From Macrococcoides canis (GTDB lineage Bacteria; Bacillota; Bacilli; Staphylococcales; Staphylococcaceae): 64,000 bases of DNA. A program made the translations under genes and the position numbers. Of the stretch, positions 42,524-52,881 are shown piece after piece. The DNA is taken from positions 1,736,001 through 1,800,000 of the forward strand of contig NZ_CP021059.1 in the NCBI RefSeq assembly GCF_002119805.1, read 5' to 3'. Every line of letters begins with the position of its first letter. Within the stretch, counting starts at the first letter, position 1. The notes under the pieces are model-generated. The model ran no database searches, was not told the origin of the DNA, and saw only the letters and a program-made list of their open reading frames with translations.

Positions 42524-43282
42524 ATGAAGAAATTTTCTGTAATTATATTTATTTTAGCATTAATTCTCGCAAGTTGTTCAACGAAAGAACAAGAAAAACA
42601 GCTGACGAATGATGAACTGTTATCTAAGCTTCAGCAGCGTATTAAGAAGACAGAAAGCTTAACGCTTCATTCTGAGAATGAAACAATAACGACATATGAT
42701 AAATTCACTACGAAGTTCACGCAGACGACAGACTCTGAATATGATTCTATCAATGAAAGTGCACTGAAGATTGAGGCGAAGTCCAATCATGCGAAATATG
42801 ATGTGAAATCTGTTATCTTTAACTTAGATAACGGGGATGTTACAACATATCCGAAAGCGAAGTATCTGAATTATCGTGCACGTAAGGCAGACAATGATTA
42901 TTACGCTGGAGTTCAGTCACAAATCGTGAATGTTACACACCTTCTGCAAGATGTCGTGAAACCAACGATTGATGATGTAAAGCAGGAGGACAATAGCTTA
43001 ACCTATAAGGGGAAGTCTAAAGCGCTGTTAGCCCTTTATCAGTATGGTTTTCATCAATCAAGTATGAATCAGATTGAAGTATTTAATGATATCACAGACT
43101 TGAGTGTTGAAAGTGGCAGCTATGACATAACTTATAATGCGCAGTATGAACCAGAGACGCTGAGCTTCAAATTGAAAGTAAATGGCAAGCATGGTAACAA
43201 ACCAGTTCAGATCTTAATGGAGCAGACGACAGAATATTTGAAGCTTAACGAAACGAATGTACAAATGTACAGTGAAGAATAG
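42524..43282 (+). CDS. Lipoprotein (252 aa)
   Basis: Signal peptide with lipobox ILASC (Cys about 18), followed by a soluble domain related in pattern to the LolA-like/DUF6612 lipoproteins (LLSKLQQRIKKTESLTLHSE, then alternating strands). Function unknown. It probably shares a transcript with yidD, 9 bp downstream. Confidence 0.75.
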   Translation: MKKFSVIIFILALILASCSTKEQEKQLTNDELLSKLQQRIKKTESLTLHSENETITTYDKFTTKFTQTTDSEYDSINESALKIEAKSNHAKYDVKSVIFNLDNGDVTTYPKAKYLNYRARKADNDYYAGVQSQIVNVTHLLQDVVKPTIDDVKQEDNSLTYKGKSKALLALYQYGFHQSSMNQIEVFNDITDLSVESGSYDITYNAQYEPETLSFKLKVNGKHGNKPVQILMEQTTEYLKLNETNVQMYSEE

Positions 43283-43291
43283 AGGAATGTT

Positions 43292-43519
43292 ATGAAGCAA
43301 TTATTATTAGGCCTAATTAAGTTTTATCGCAAATATATCTCACCAATGACACCACCAGCATGTCGCTTTCACCCAACGTGTTCTCAATATGGATTAGAAG
43401 CGATTGAAACACATGGTGCAATGAAAGGCGCCTACTTAACCGTAAAACGTATACTGAAATGCCATCCCTTCCATCCAGGTGGCTTTGATCCTGTGCCGCC
43501 GAAGAAAGATGAAAAGTAG
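43292..43519 (+). CDS. yidD: Membrane protein insertion efficiency factor YidD
   Basis: 75 residues with the full family signature: [39 protein letters not shown] and [18 protein letters not shown]. Assists insertion of membrane proteins by YidC. GAGGAA before ATG. Confidence 0.95.
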   Translation: MKQLLLGLIKFYRKYISPMTPPACRFHPTCSQYGLEAIETHGAMKGAYLTVKRILKCHPFHPGGFDPVPPKKDEK

Positions 43520-43523
43520 GCTA

Positions 43524-43566
43524 TTATAAAACGCTCGCTACATTATTGTAGTGAGCGTTTTATAAT
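43524..43566. terminator. Bidirectional terminator between yidD and menC
   Basis: Stem TTATAAAACGCTCGCTACA with its complement, loop TTAT. The menC stop lies inside. Confidence 0.8.
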
Positions 43567-44519
43567 GGCTTCAATTGTTCTTTCTGTACGACAGGTGGTG
43601 TCATCGTTAAGCAGCCGTCGATTACGGTTTCCTGATATGTTGTATAGTCCTGCTCAAAATATGTACCGCGTTTTGTAACGTCCGGCACTGTTCTAAACTG
43701 TTCTCCGAGCATTGCTGTCATATATTTGCTGAGACCAAATTCATACATACCGCCTGATACGTATGTCATTTGCTTTGGTAATGACCGTACTTTCGTAATA
43801 CCGCCGATACGACTGTATTTAATGACCGCCGTTGTCACACCGATATCACGAAATGTTTGAATGGCTTCACGATCTGTGGCACTTTCGTCGATGGCAAGTG
43901 ATATGTTTGGGTAACGTTTCAGCAATGCATCGTACAGTTTAATGTGCTGAAATGGTTGTTCGATATATAATATGTCGTATCGTGCTAATGTATTTAGTAA
44001 TTCGAAGTGGTCTTCCTGTAGCAGTCCGTTCGCATCGATTACGATCGGTATATTGCATGACTTACGTATCGTTTGCACTTGTTCAATAATGTTACGGTGC
44101 ATCTTTAGTTTTATGCGCTTTGCGTCGTGACTGAATGAATTAATGCCTTGATGTAATGTCTCACCGATGGGTACGGTAACATTCTTTAATGTATTGAAAT
44201 ATTGATAGGCAATGATATCAAATGCACTGCTTGCGTTCGGGGCATCTGCTTTTAAATAATGCTGTAATGCTTCGATTGATGGTATATCAATATGCTTTAA
44301 GCTATTAAAGATTGCTATACAGTTTTCAATCGACGTTGCAATCGTCTCGTAATGATACCATGGTGTTTCAAAGCTGTTCACTTCAGCAAAGTATTCCACA
44401 CCGTCAACCACAACGCCTACGACAAGCACTTTGCGATTATGCATCTGTACGAGAGTTGTCTTAATCGGTACTTTAAACGGTGCTTCATATGTATATAAGT
44501 TAAGTTCAGTACATTTCAT
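43560..44519 (-). CDS. menC: o-Succinylbenzoate synthase
   Basis: 319 residues, enolase superfamily. Dehydrates SHCHC to o-succinylbenzoate in menaquinone synthesis. Seen: KLKMHR (KxK catalytic lysine), IVIDANG, YIEQPF, AIDES (metal ligands D/E/D) and IKYSRIGG. ATG 44519 is preferred over TTG 44522. It overlaps the end of menE. Confidence 0.93.
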   Translation of the reverse strand: MKCTELNLYTYEAPFKVPIKTTLVQMHNRKVLVVGVVVDGVEYFAEVNSFETPWYHYETIATSIENCIAIFNSLKHIDIPSIEALQHYLKADAPNASSAFDIIAYQYFNTLKNVTVPIGETLHQGINSFSHDAKRIKLKMHRNIIEQVQTIRKSCNIPIVIDANGLLQEDHFELLNTLARYDILYIEQPFQHIKLYDALLKRYPNISLAIDESATDREAIQTFRDIGVTTAVIKYSRIGGITKVRSLPKQMTYVSGGMYEFGLSKYMTAMLGEQFRTVPDVTKRGTYFEQDYTTYQETVIDGCLTMTPPVVQKEQLKPL

Positions 44520-45888
44520 CAAACCATTCCTTCACTTTATGACGTGACACTTTACCGTTTGACGTGCGTATGAGTGCATCTGTTCTGACAAATTGTTTCG
44601 GATGTTTATATTTCGCAAGACGGTCATATAGAACGTTTATAATCGCCTTATCCAGATCTTCATCCGCTTCATATACACAGACCGGCACTTGTCCCCACTG
44701 TGCATCACTTTTCGGTATGACAGCTATCGCATGGACTTCTGTATTGTTTAATATAACTTGTTCAATTTCACTCGGATAAATATTCTCTCCACCTGATATA
44801 ATCAAATCTTTTCTGCGGTCTAATATATATAAGTAGCCATCCTGTATATATCCAATATCACCTGTCAAAAAGAATCCGTCGCGAAATGTATCTTCGTTTG
44901 CGCTTTCTGGATATAAATAACCGTGCATTACATGCTCACCACGCACGCCTATTTCACCGATACCGTTCACACAGTCAAACAGTTTAAAGTTATCATTAAC
45001 GCGTCCGACACTATTACGGGCTTGAAGAATATCATCAGGCGTTGCTGTGATCATTTGAGAGCACGTTTCGGTCATGCCAAACGACGTGTAGATTGGAATG
45101 TTACGTTTAAGCGCTTGTGTTAATATACGTTCATCCAGTTTCGCACCACCTACGAGAATGCCTTGTAAATAGTATGGCTCAAGGCCATGACGTAATAATC
45201 GTTCAAGTGTCTGAGGGACGAGTGATAGATGGGTCACTTTATATGTATTCAGATCATTGATAATCTGTTTTTCATGAAATCCATCATGCAGCACAACGGT
45301 GCAATGATCCATTACCGCGCGCAGCAATATGCTGAGTCCACTAATATGAAAGAGCGGCAATGTATCGAGCCATACAGAATGACTGGAATACGTAAACGTC
45401 TCTTTACAAAGTGCGGCACTTGCCTCATGGTTACCGTAAGTTTGAGGCACTGCTTTTTGTACCCCTGTCGTACCGGATGTGAACATGATCGATAATATAT
45501 CATCCTTATTATTCTGAACAGGTGTATAGGTCGTAGTTGCACTTAGCGCATCGTTCACAAAAGTATTCGTATTCACAGCGTCTATATTGATTTCTTTCGT
45601 TGTAAACAACGTATCGACCTGCACCGACTTCATCTGTCGCGCGACTTCAGCAGCCGTTAAATGTTTGTTGATCATCACAATTTCAGTCCCGGCAAGCATC
45701 GCTCCATGAATCATATAGACATTATCCAGTGTATTCTCCGCCATTAACGCAATACGGTTATAACGAAGAAGCGCATATGCAACTTTTAGTGCTTGTTGAT
45801 AGAGTGTTAAATATGTAATTGACTTGTCGTTATAAATAATCGCTGTCTTATCCGGTGCTACTAACGCACTTTCCTTCAGCCACTCCAT
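44506..45888 (-). CDS. menE: o-Succinylbenzoate-CoA ligase
   Basis: 460 residues, ANL superfamily. Activates OSB with ATP and CoA. Seen: SIMFTSGTTGVQKAVPQT (P-loop), TSFGMTETCS, FFLTGDIGYIQDGYLYILDRRKDLIISGGENIYPSEIE, and the C-terminal SNGKVSRHKV lysine. AAAGGA about 8 nt before ATG 45888 decides the start. It forms a unit with menC, separate from menFDHB. Confidence 0.93.
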   Translation of the reverse strand: MEWLKESALVAPDKTAIIYNDKSITYLTLYQQALKVAYALLRYNRIALMAENTLDNVYMIHGAMLAGTEIVMINKHLTAAEVARQMKSVQVDTLFTTKEINIDAVNTNTFVNDALSATTTYTPVQNNKDDILSIMFTSGTTGVQKAVPQTYGNHEASAALCKETFTYSSHSVWLDTLPLFHISGLSILLRAVMDHCTVVLHDGFHEKQIINDLNTYKVTHLSLVPQTLERLLRHGLEPYYLQGILVGGAKLDERILTQALKRNIPIYTSFGMTETCSQMITATPDDILQARNSVGRVNDNFKLFDCVNGIGEIGVRGEHVMHGYLYPESANEDTFRDGFFLTGDIGYIQDGYLYILDRRKDLIISGGENIYPSEIEQVILNNTEVHAIAVIPKSDAQWGQVPVCVYEADEDLDKAIINVLYDRLAKYKHPKQFVRTDALIRTSNGKVSRHKVKEWFDEMY

Positions 45889-45966
45889 GATCATCATCCT
45901 TTTGTATAAAGATTAAAGATTATAAACTTAGACTCAAATAAACGGTGGAACAATGCCACCTGCGGC

Positions 45967-46021
45967 AAAACCCGGACAACGCAGAAAACAAAAAGCATTT
46001 TCTTAGCATTATCCGGGTTTT
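45967..46021. terminator. Long hairpin between menB and menE
   Basis: AAAACCCGGA (45967-45976) pairs with TCCGGGTTTT (46012-46021), with an inner stem GCAGAAAA/TTTTCTTAGC. The gap 45889-46056 has no gene. Likely the menB terminator. Confidence 0.6.
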
Positions 46022-46056
46022 ACTTCGGGTCAGAACTCGTTTGTTCCAACCTCTCT

Positions 46057-46875
46057 TTATGGGAATTTCGGGAATTGATCGAAGTTCGGTTCGCGTTTCT
46101 CTTTGAATGCGTCACGGCCTTCTTTCGCTTCGTCACTTGTGTAGTAAAGTAACGTCGCATCGCCTGCGAACTGCTGTAAACCAGCTAATCCGTCAGTATC
46201 AGCGTTCATCGCTGCTTTTAGGAAACGTAATGCTGTTGGTGAGTGCTGTAAGATTTCCTTACACCATTTCACAGTTTCATCTTCAACATCTGCTAATGGC
46301 ACAACTGTATTTACAAGTCCCATATCCAGTGCTTCCTGTGCATCGTATTGACGGCATAAGTACCAGATTTCACGTGCTTTCTTATGTCCGATAATACGCG
46401 CTAAGTAACCTGAACCGTATCCAGCATCGAATGATCCTACTTTCGGTCCAGTTTGTCCGAAGCGTGCGTTATCTGCTGCAATCGTTAAGTCACAAACGAC
46501 GTGTAATACGTGTCCGCCACCGATTGCATAACCGCGTACCATCGCGATAACTGGTTTAGGAATCACACGGATTAATCGTTGAAGGTCTAATACGTTAAGA
46601 CGTGGAATGTTGTCATCTCCTACGTATCCGCCGTGTCCACGAACTTTCTGGTCTCCACCTGAACAGAATGCCATATCGCCTTCACCTGTTAAGATGATTA
46701 CACCGATTCTTTGATCGTCACGTGCGCGTGAGAATGCATCGATCATTTCCATCACTGTGTTCGGTGTAAATGCGTTACGTACGTGTGGACGGTTAATTGT
46801 AATCTTACCGATTCCTTCGAAATATTCGTATTTAATTTCGTTATATTCTTTAATTGTTTCCCAGACTCTAGTCAT
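46057..46875 (-). CDS. menB: 1,4-Dihydroxy-2-naphthoyl-CoA synthase
   Basis: 272 residues, crotonase family. Seen: [25 protein letters not shown] (oxyanion hole), [39 protein letters not shown], typical of MenB. AAGGAGG before ATG. It overlaps the menH stop by a few bases. Confidence 0.96.
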   Translation of the reverse strand: MTRVWETIKEYNEIKYEYFEGIGKITINRPHVRNAFTPNTVMEMIDAFSRARDDQRIGVIILTGEGDMAFCSGGDQKVRGHGGYVGDDNIPRLNVLDLQRLIRVIPKPVIAMVRGYAIGGGHVLHVVCDLTIAADNARFGQTGPKVGSFDAGYGSGYLARIIGHKKAREIWYLCRQYDAQEALDMGLVNTVVPLADVEDETVKWCKEILQHSPTALRFLKAAMNADTDGLAGLQQFAGDATLLYYTSDEAKEGRDAFKEKREPNFDQFPKFP

Positions 46876-47656
46876 GATTTTCCTCCTTGATAAACGATAC
46901 TATTATTGTATCAAATATTTGTGAATTCTCCACATGAATTGTATGTCCTGCATCAATTATTGTATGAGTGCTGTTTGGCAGCATTGTATGCATGCGCTTT
47001 GCGATATCACAGAACTTCGTATCGAGACTGCCGGTCAGTATGAGTACCGGTCGTTTAAGTTCATGTAAGTATGGCCAGAGATTCGGCTGCTTACCTGTCC
47101 CGTAATCTATCAGCGCTTTCGCTACGGCTAGCGGTTCATGATCCAGTCTTGTATTACGCTGTCTTAATTCTGCTGCGGGTGTCAATGGCTCGTATGTCTG
47201 AAAGAGCGGTAACTGTTCCCAGCGATTAACGAAAGCTGTGTAATCCGTTATCATCGCTGCTGCCTGCTGCAGATCTTGTTTAATGCGCGCTATTTGCGCG
47301 TCTGTTGTTTCCAGTCCTGGTGTCGATGATTCTAATATGAGCTTATGAATATGGTCTTGATAATGAATTGCCGTGTATAGCGCAATGCGTCCGCCCATCG
47401 AGTAGCCATATAAATAGACGTTGTTATAGTGAAATTGCGCGATGGTTTCAATAAGCGCCTGACTGATATATGGGAAGACCCACGTTGCTTTAAAGTCGTT
47501 TTCTTCTCCGTGCCCAGGACATTCAATCAGCAGGATATCAATATGTTCTTCAAGCATAGAGATGTAAGGTTCAAAGGTATGTACATTGCCGAGAAAGCCA
47601 TGTATCATCACAAGCACATCGGAATGGTTATGTGTAATGCGTCTATAGTTCAGCAT
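46868..47656 (-). CDS. menH: SHCHC synthase (2-succinyl-6-hydroxy-2,4-cyclohexadiene-1-carboxylate synthase)
   Basis: 262 residues, alpha/beta hydrolase: [28 protein letters not shown] (Ser about 97), LTGSLDTKF (Asp) and DAGHTIHVE (His). It sits between menD and menB and overlaps the menD end by 14 bp. Confidence 0.92.
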   Translation of the reverse strand: MLNYRRITHNHSDVLVMIHGFLGNVHTFEPYISMLEEHIDILLIECPGHGEENDFKATWVFPYISQALIETIAQFHYNNVYLYGYSMGGRIALYTAIHYQDHIHKLILESSTPGLETTDAQIARIKQDLQQAAAMITDYTAFVNRWEQLPLFQTYEPLTPAAELRQRNTRLDHEPLAVAKALIDYGTGKQPNLWPYLHELKRPVLILTGSLDTKFCDIAKRMHTMLPNSTHTIIDAGHTIHVENSQIFDTIIVSFIKEENHD

Positions 47657-49295
47657 TGAGCTTTTCCTTTAATGCGTTCTGCAGCTGTCTATGTGCATTT
47701 AAGTTCTCTTCTCTGTCTGTAATAACTTCGATAATATTCGCTCCATGCTTTGGCAGTGTAATGTTATCGAATGCATTATATTTGTAGTAGTTAAATTCAT
47801 ACAGCGCCGCTGCATGTTTAAAGTCGATGTCGAGCGGTGTACCAAATAATCGTTCAAAATAGGTGTCGTCCTCTTTTTGTGGCAAGTAGCTGAAGATGCC
47901 GCCGCCGTTATTATTGAACACGACGATATTAATGTCGATGCCTTCAAGTTTCTTCATTATGAGGCCGTTCAGATCATGATAGAACGATATATCACCGATT
48001 ATGAGCGTGACCTTCTTATGGATGGCCATCCCCATCGCCGTGCTGACAACGCCGTCAATACCGTTCGCACCGCGATTACAGTATGGTTTACCGTTAAAGT
48101 GTGTAAAGAATGTATCACAGTCACGTATCGGCATACTATTGCCGAGAAAGAGCACTTCACCGTCTTCTATCTGGCTGAATATATGGTAGATAGCACGACC
48201 TTCATCGGTTGCAACTTGCGTATGCTGATGAATCTTATTTGTAATTAAATCATTCAGTGTCTGCCAGTATTTGAGCCACTCTCTGTTATCAACAGGCTGC
48301 TCTTCTGCCAGCTGCCTGAAGAAATCATTGGCAGTCATCTCGATAAAGAGATCCGGCACTTTCGGAAAAGTATCTGGTGTCGTGCGAGACTGCACGAGTA
48401 CTTGCGGAACATCCAGTGCTGAAAGCCATTGATTGATTGATTTCGATACGACAGCGTGACCGACACGAATAACGTAGCCTGGCTGAATATTGGTCAATGC
48501 TTTAAACGCGCTATCTCCTGTCGTGATCACGTTCGGATGTCGCGTATCACGCAGTTGACTGAGCGGGTCTGCAATAATCGGAATATGATGGATCGTCGAG
48601 AAGATGAGCAGCTGTGTTAAATCTTCCTGCTGTGCATCTCCTGCGATGATTAATCCGTTGCCTAATGAAAGCACCGGGCGCAATAGATGCACATTAAAGG
48701 ACTTCTGGTACAGCACTTCTGGCACTGGCATATAGCTGAGCAGATGCTTCTTCGTCACGTCCGGCATCAGCGGCTCTCTAAACGGTATATTAAAATGTAC
48801 CGGTCCTCGCATCGGTCCTTTGAAATGTGCACTTGCCTGCTGCATCACATGTTCGATGAAATTCACAGTGCCTGCTGTGTCATCTGCAATCGGAAAGTCA
48901 CGTTCATACATGACGAAGTTCTGGAACATACCGACTTGATTGATTGCTTGAGGGGCTCCGACATTGCGCAGTTCATGCGGACGATCGCTCGTCAGCACAA
49001 CAAGCGGCAGATGGCTGATATATGCCTCTGTAACTGCTGGTACATAGTTGCTTGCAGCAGTCCCTGATGTACATAATATCGCGACCGGCTTATTCGTCGC
49101 CTTGATCAGCCCAAGCGCAAAGAATGCAGCACTACGTTCATCCGGATGAATATAGGTCGTCATTTGCTCATGCACTTCACAGGCGATTGCAAGCGGTGTC
49201 GAACGTGATCCCGGCGAAATCACCACTTCTTCGATTCCATAATCACGCAGACGTTTAACGAGATGAAATACTTGTTCTGTCAATGCATCATTCAT
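47643..49295 (-). CDS. menD: SEPHCHC synthase
   Basis: 550 residues, thiamine diphosphate enzyme joining isochorismate and 2-oxoglutarate. Seen: VISPGSRSTPLAIA, CTSGTAASNYVPAV, ANGIDGVVSTAMG and GDISFYHDLNGL (ThDP site with the GDISF variant). AGGAG before ATG. It overlaps the menF end by 8 bp. Confidence 0.96.
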   Translation of the reverse strand: MNDALTEQVFHLVKRLRDYGIEEVVISPGSRSTPLAIACEVHEQMTTYIHPDERSAAFFALGLIKATNKPVAILCTSGTAASNYVPAVTEAYISHLPLVVLTSDRPHELRNVGAPQAINQVGMFQNFVMYERDFPIADDTAGTVNFIEHVMQQASAHFKGPMRGPVHFNIPFREPLMPDVTKKHLLSYMPVPEVLYQKSFNVHLLRPVLSLGNGLIIAGDAQQEDLTQLLIFSTIHHIPIIADPLSQLRDTRHPNVITTGDSAFKALTNIQPGYVIRVGHAVVSKSINQWLSALDVPQVLVQSRTTPDTFPKVPDLFIEMTANDFFRQLAEEQPVDNREWLKYWQTLNDLITNKIHQHTQVATDEGRAIYHIFSQIEDGEVLFLGNSMPIRDCDTFFTHFNGKPYCNRGANGIDGVVSTAMGMAIHKKVTLIIGDISFYHDLNGLIMKKLEGIDINIVVFNNNGGGIFSYLPQKEDDTYFERLFGTPLDIDFKHAAALYEFNYYKYNAFDNITLPKHGANIIEVITDREENLNAHRQLQNALKEKLNAEL

Positions 49296-50562
49296 GTTGT
49301 GGCACTCCTAACATTTGTAACATCGGTTTAAATTTAATCTCAGTCTCATACACTTCACTCTCAACTTCACTGTCTTCAACAATGCCGCATCCGGCAAAGA
49401 GTAGCGCACGATTCTCTTCAATGACCATCGAACGAATCGCAACGATAAACTCACCGTCACCTTGAGCATCTACATAACCGACTGGTGCACCATATAGACC
49501 ACGGTGCTCTCCTGAGGATTCTAGAAATGCCATCGCTTCACTTTTAGGATATCCGCCTAGCGCGGGTGTCGGATGCAGTGCACGTGTGACACGTAGCGTA
49601 CTGCCGTTATTCAGCTTTGCTTTGATTGGTGTATAAAGATGATAGAGAAACTGATTCTCAAGAATTTCTGGATCATCTTTCATAATGATATTCTGACTAA
49701 AAGGCGCTAAATCCTGCTCAATACTTTGTACGACGATATGATGTTCATGGAGATTCTTCTCATCGCTCTGAAGTAATGCTTTAGCATCAGTAACTGTCTT
49801 CGGCATCGTTCCAGCAATGGCATTCGTATAGATAACGCCGTCCATAACTGCAACAAGCTGCTCCGGCGTCTTAGAGATGAAGGTCTTATGCCCTGATTCC
49901 ATCACCATCGTATAGCTCAGCTCGTGATTACGTGATGCTACATCAATTAACGCCTCAACTTCAATCGGTGACGTCATTGTCAGTTGTCGTTTACGGGAAA
50001 GTACTACTTTATCAAATGCACCTTGCTGCATCTGTTGAATCGCCTCTGTCGCATTCGTCTTGAATGTCTCTAGCTCTATATCTTCACTGTGAATCAGCGC
50101 ATTGTGCTGAACATCCACTGAAGGCAGTGACATCAATTCACTGCATATGCGCTCACGGTCAAGCGCAGCATCCGTAAAGATAATCCATGACGCTCCTTCT
50201 TCTATAATAATCTGTATCTTCGGTATTACGAAATGGCTTCTAGAGAAAGTATCGAAATCCGTACTTTCTGCTTCATCGAAATAAAATCCTCCGAACAGCT
50301 TCAAATGCAGTTTACGGTCACCGTGAACTTGTGCATCTGCAAGCTGATTGTGAAACGCCGCTTCTACACCTTCAGGATCAATCGTACTGTGTGCAATCAA
50401 TGACTGCACACCGATACCGATAATCTTTAATGATTTGTCTTTATTAATATATAAATATCTTTCCCCTTTATAATCGGCGAAGTGACGAAAGATTGCAGCC
50501 TCCTGCGTCACACCTTCATAAGGAAATTGATATATCGCCTTTAAAGTTAGATCTACTGGCAC
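49288..50562 (-). CDS. menF: Isochorismate synthase
   Basis: 424 residues, chorismate-binding family. Seen: DKVVLSRKRQL, TPEQLVAV, AIAGTMPKT, LHPTPALGGYPKSEA, and HRGLYGAPVGYVDAQGDGEFIVAIRS. The start GTG 50562 (AGAAAG-AAG about 8 nt upstream) is preferred to GTG 50571. First gene of menF-menD-menH-menB; menA is divergent. Confidence 0.94.
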   Translation of the reverse strand: MPVDLTLKAIYQFPYEGVTQEAAIFRHFADYKGERYLYINKDKSLKIIGIGVQSLIAHSTIDPEGVEAAFHNQLADAQVHGDRKLHLKLFGGFYFDEAESTDFDTFSRSHFVIPKIQIIIEEGASWIIFTDAALDRERICSELMSLPSVDVQHNALIHSEDIELETFKTNATEAIQQMQQGAFDKVVLSRKRQLTMTSPIEVEALIDVASRNHELSYTMVMESGHKTFISKTPEQLVAVMDGVIYTNAIAGTMPKTVTDAKALLQSDEKNLHEHHIVVQSIEQDLAPFSQNIIMKDDPEILENQFLYHLYTPIKAKLNNGSTLRVTRALHPTPALGGYPKSEAMAFLESSGEHRGLYGAPVGYVDAQGDGEFIVAIRSMVIEENRALLFAGCGIVEDSEVESEVYETEIKFKPMLQMLGVPQHE

Positions 50563-50705
50563 AAAAAACACTTCTTTCTAAACGAAATAATATAATTCCT
50601 ATTTTACCATTATTCTATAGACTTATGACAATTTATATACTTATTGACTGAAACGTATTTTATGCATAAAATTTAATCATCACATAATAAATGAGGTATG
50701 AAAAA

Positions 50706-51626
50706 ATGTCGGAACATCTTCAGACCCATACCGGGTTTAAAAAGTACTATCATCTTATGCGTCCACACACGTTAACTGCAAGTTTCGTTCCTGTATTAGT
50801 CGGTACTGCCTGTGCCAGATATTTTACAGAGATACGTATGGATATGCTGATTCTGATGCTTATCGCATGTCTTCTAATTCAGGCAGCAACAAATATGTTC
50901 AATGAATACTTTGATTATAAACGCGGTCTTGACGACCATACATCTGTCGGTATCGGAGGCGCGATTGTACGTAACGGTATGTCACCGAAATCAGTCTACA
51001 ATCTCGCAGTAGCCTTCTATATTATTGCAGCAATTATCGGTATCTACATCTGTGCAAATTCATCATGGCTCATTCTGCTTGTCGGGATACTATGTATGGC
51101 TGTCGGCTACTTCTATACAGGAGGACCAGTGCCAATTTCATGGACACCGTTCGGAGAGATCTTCGCAGGTTTCTTTATGGGATATGTCATCATTATGATT
51201 ACGTTCTATATTCAGACAGGTCACTTACATGCATATCCAGCAATCGCCAGCATACCGATATCCATCAACATCGCTATGATCAATATGGCGAACAATATTC
51301 GTGACCGCGTCAAAGATAAAGAAAGCGGCAGAAAGACATTTGTTATCCTTGTCGGCAAGACACTTGCTATCTATACGATGGCTGCCCTTTACCTTATCAG
51401 CTTTCTTGCAGTGTTCTACTTAGTATTTACGAAACCATATGGCTCGCTATTTATGTTACTCGTACTGCTGAGCTTTAACTTACCGATTAAAGCAGTGCGC
51501 CGTTTCTTACATGGTAATACACCGCTCGAACTGATGCCAGCGATGAAAGTTACTGGACAGTTCAATACAGTATTCGGCCTGCTCTTTGCAATTGGACTTT
51601 ATATTGCCGGCCTGACAGCAATTTAA
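50706..51626 (+). CDS. menA: 1,4-Dihydroxy-2-naphthoate polyprenyltransferase
   Basis: 306 residues, UbiA family with nine hydrophobic helices. First Asp-rich motif NMFNEYFDYKRGLDDHTS and second NNIRDRVKDKESGRKT. Attaches the isoprenoid tail to DHNA. ATG 50706 has AGGT about 8 nt upstream and is preferred over 50691. Confidence 0.95.
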   Translation: MSEHLQTHTGFKKYYHLMRPHTLTASFVPVLVGTACARYFTEIRMDMLILMLIACLLIQAATNMFNEYFDYKRGLDDHTSVGIGGAIVRNGMSPKSVYNLAVAFYIIAAIIGIYICANSSWLILLVGILCMAVGYFYTGGPVPISWTPFGEIFAGFFMGYVIIMITFYIQTGHLHAYPAIASIPISINIAMINMANNIRDRVKDKESGRKTFVILVGKTLAIYTMAALYLISFLAVFYLVFTKPYGSLFMLLVLLSFNLPIKAVRRFLHGNTPLELMPAMKVTGQFNTVFGLLFAIGLYIAGLTAI

Positions 51627-51666
51627 AAAAATTAATAAATTTAATACTATTAATACTATTAATAAA

Positions 51667-51712
51667 AAGAGCGATGTCAGAAAATAAGTTTTCTGACATC
51701 GCTCTTCTTTTA
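51667..51712. terminator. Terminator of menA
   Basis: 18-bp perfect stem (51667-51684 with 51689-51706), loop TAAG, then CTTTTAG. It can act in both directions. Confidence 0.9.
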
Positions 51713-51735
51713 GTTAATGTTACACCATCAATATT

Positions 51736-51999
51736 TTATGCATGATCAAAGAACTCATTTAATCGATCCACCACTTCTTGTGTATCGCTCTCTGTTACCG
51801 CATCTTTTAAACCCGCTTTATTTAAATCGATTGTATATTGATCTGAGTGGTAATGCACAATGATGTTTGTACCACTCACTTCATATGAAGAAGGTTCAAT
51901 CTCGTGTGATTCTGCTTCCCCATGATGTTCTCTATAATCCAGGCCAATCTGACCTAATTTTAATTCTGCATATGATACTAGTTTATCGATATTTGCCAT
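51736..51999 (-). CDS. Hypothetical protein (87 aa)
   Basis: Small acidic cytosolic protein starting MANIDKLVSYAELKLGQIG, with a middle YEVSGTNIIVHYHSDQYTIDL and helical C-terminus. TTGGAGG before ATG 51999 decides the start. Not recognised; probably conserved in staphylococci near menA. Possibly cotranscribed with the upstream PH-domain-like gene. Confidence 0.65.
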   Translation of the reverse strand: MANIDKLVSYAELKLGQIGLDYREHHGEAESHEIEPSSYEVSGTNIIVHYHSDQYTIDLNKAGLKDAVTESDTQEVVDRLNEFFDHA

Positions 52000-52015
52000 A
52001 ACAACCTCCAAAAGT

Positions 52016-52477
52016 TTAGTTTTCTGATATTTTTATTCTAATAAATTGTGTCATTTCAGGCAAGTCATCGTTCTTGATCATACGAATCGTATAAGACTTA
52101 TCACTTAAATGTTCACGATTGACCTTTAAGAATAAGTTGCCGTAACTCTCTTCCTGCTTCTCGAAATCTACATCTTCCACATTACGATACGGAATAATAT
52201 CATAATACTTACGCTTTGACTTCGGTTTGCTATGAATGAGTATGATTCTATCATCTAACAAAAGAAATAATCCAGACTGATTTAAGTTGATCTGGCTATA
52301 TGAAGCAAAGTAGATCAGTTCATTATTCTTTATATCCTTACAGATGACTTTCAGCAACTTTATAAAGAATCTGCGTTCAGATTTTTTTATTCGTTTAAAG
52401 ATTTTTGAGAACCTTTTATATCTAACTGGATATTTAAGATTCGCAAGAACCTTGCGTGTTGAGAATTTATCTTGCAT
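52016..52477 (-). CDS. Possible bacterial PH-domain protein
   Basis: 153 residues with a basic N-terminal half (RYKRFSKIFKRIKKSERRFFIKLLK) and a C-terminal domain of strands: GLFLLLDDRIILIHSKPKSKRKYYDIIPYRNVEDVDFEKQ, the pattern of bacterial PH-like domains. ATG 52477 with AAAGG about 8 nt upstream is preferred over the GTG upstream. Function unknown. Confidence 0.6.
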   Translation of the reverse strand: MQDKFSTRKVLANLKYPVRYKRFSKIFKRIKKSERRFFIKLLKVICKDIKNNELIYFASYSQINLNQSGLFLLLDDRIILIHSKPKSKRKYYDIIPYRNVEDVDFEKQEESYGNLFLKVNREHLSDKSYTIRMIKNDDLPEMTQFIRIKISEN

Positions 52478-52551
52478 GATGTCCACCTTTTATCGTTAGT
52501 TTATTCATAAATTATACATCGATTAGATGCATTTCTCATTAAAATTTTAAA

Positions 52552-52587
52552 GAAAAAAAGAGATTCTTTTCGTAAAAAGAATCTCGG
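52552..52587 (-). terminator. Terminator of the tRNA cluster
   Basis: GAGATTCTTTT pairs with AAAAGAATCTC, with an A-rich tract giving the U-run on the minus strand. Confidence 0.75.
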
Positions 52588-52591
52588 TTAG

Positions 52592-52680
52592 CGGAAGGTA
52601 AGGGATTTGAACCCTTGAAACGCGGTTAGCGTTTACACACTTTCCAGGCGTGCTCCTTCGGCCAGCTCGGACAACCTTCC
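52592..52680 (-). tRNA. tRNA-Ser (GGA)
   Basis: 89 nt. Acceptor GGAAGGT/ACCTTCC, long variable arm, anticodon loop CTGGAAA. CCA not encoded. Confidence 0.95.
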
Positions 52681-52689
52681 TAATTAAAA

Positions 52690-52720
52690 AAATCAGAAGC
52701 GATATTTCACTTCTGATTAT
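52690..52720 (-). terminator. Internal terminator in the tRNA cluster
   Basis: AATCAGAAG pairs with CTTCTGATT, followed on the minus strand by a U-run, between tRNA-Glu and tRNA-Ser. Confidence 0.75.
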
Positions 52721-52721
52721 A

Positions 52722-52793
52722 TGACCCCTACGGGATTCGAACCCGTGTTACCGCCGTGAAAGGGCGGTGTCTTAACCGCTTGACCAAGGGGCC
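52722..52793 (-). tRNA. tRNA-Glu (TTC)
   Basis: 72 nt. Acceptor GGCCCCT/AGGGGTC, anticodon loop CTTTCAC. CCA not encoded. Confidence 0.95.
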
Positions 52794-52800
52794 TAAATGG

Positions 52801-52872
52801 CTCCACAGGTAGGACTCGAACCTACGACCGATCGGTTAACAGCCGATAGCTCTACCACTGAGCTACTGTGGA
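52801..52872 (-). tRNA. tRNA-Asn (GTT), copy 1
   Basis: Acceptor TCCACAG/CTGTGGA, anticodon loop CTGTTAA. CCA encoded. Identical to the copy at 53589. Confidence 0.95.
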
Positions 52873-52881
52873 TAATAATGG

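Noticed and set aside
45898-46056. T-box or other riboswitch before menE/menB
   Set aside because: Only simple hairpins are visible; the position is downstream of menB and fits a terminator.
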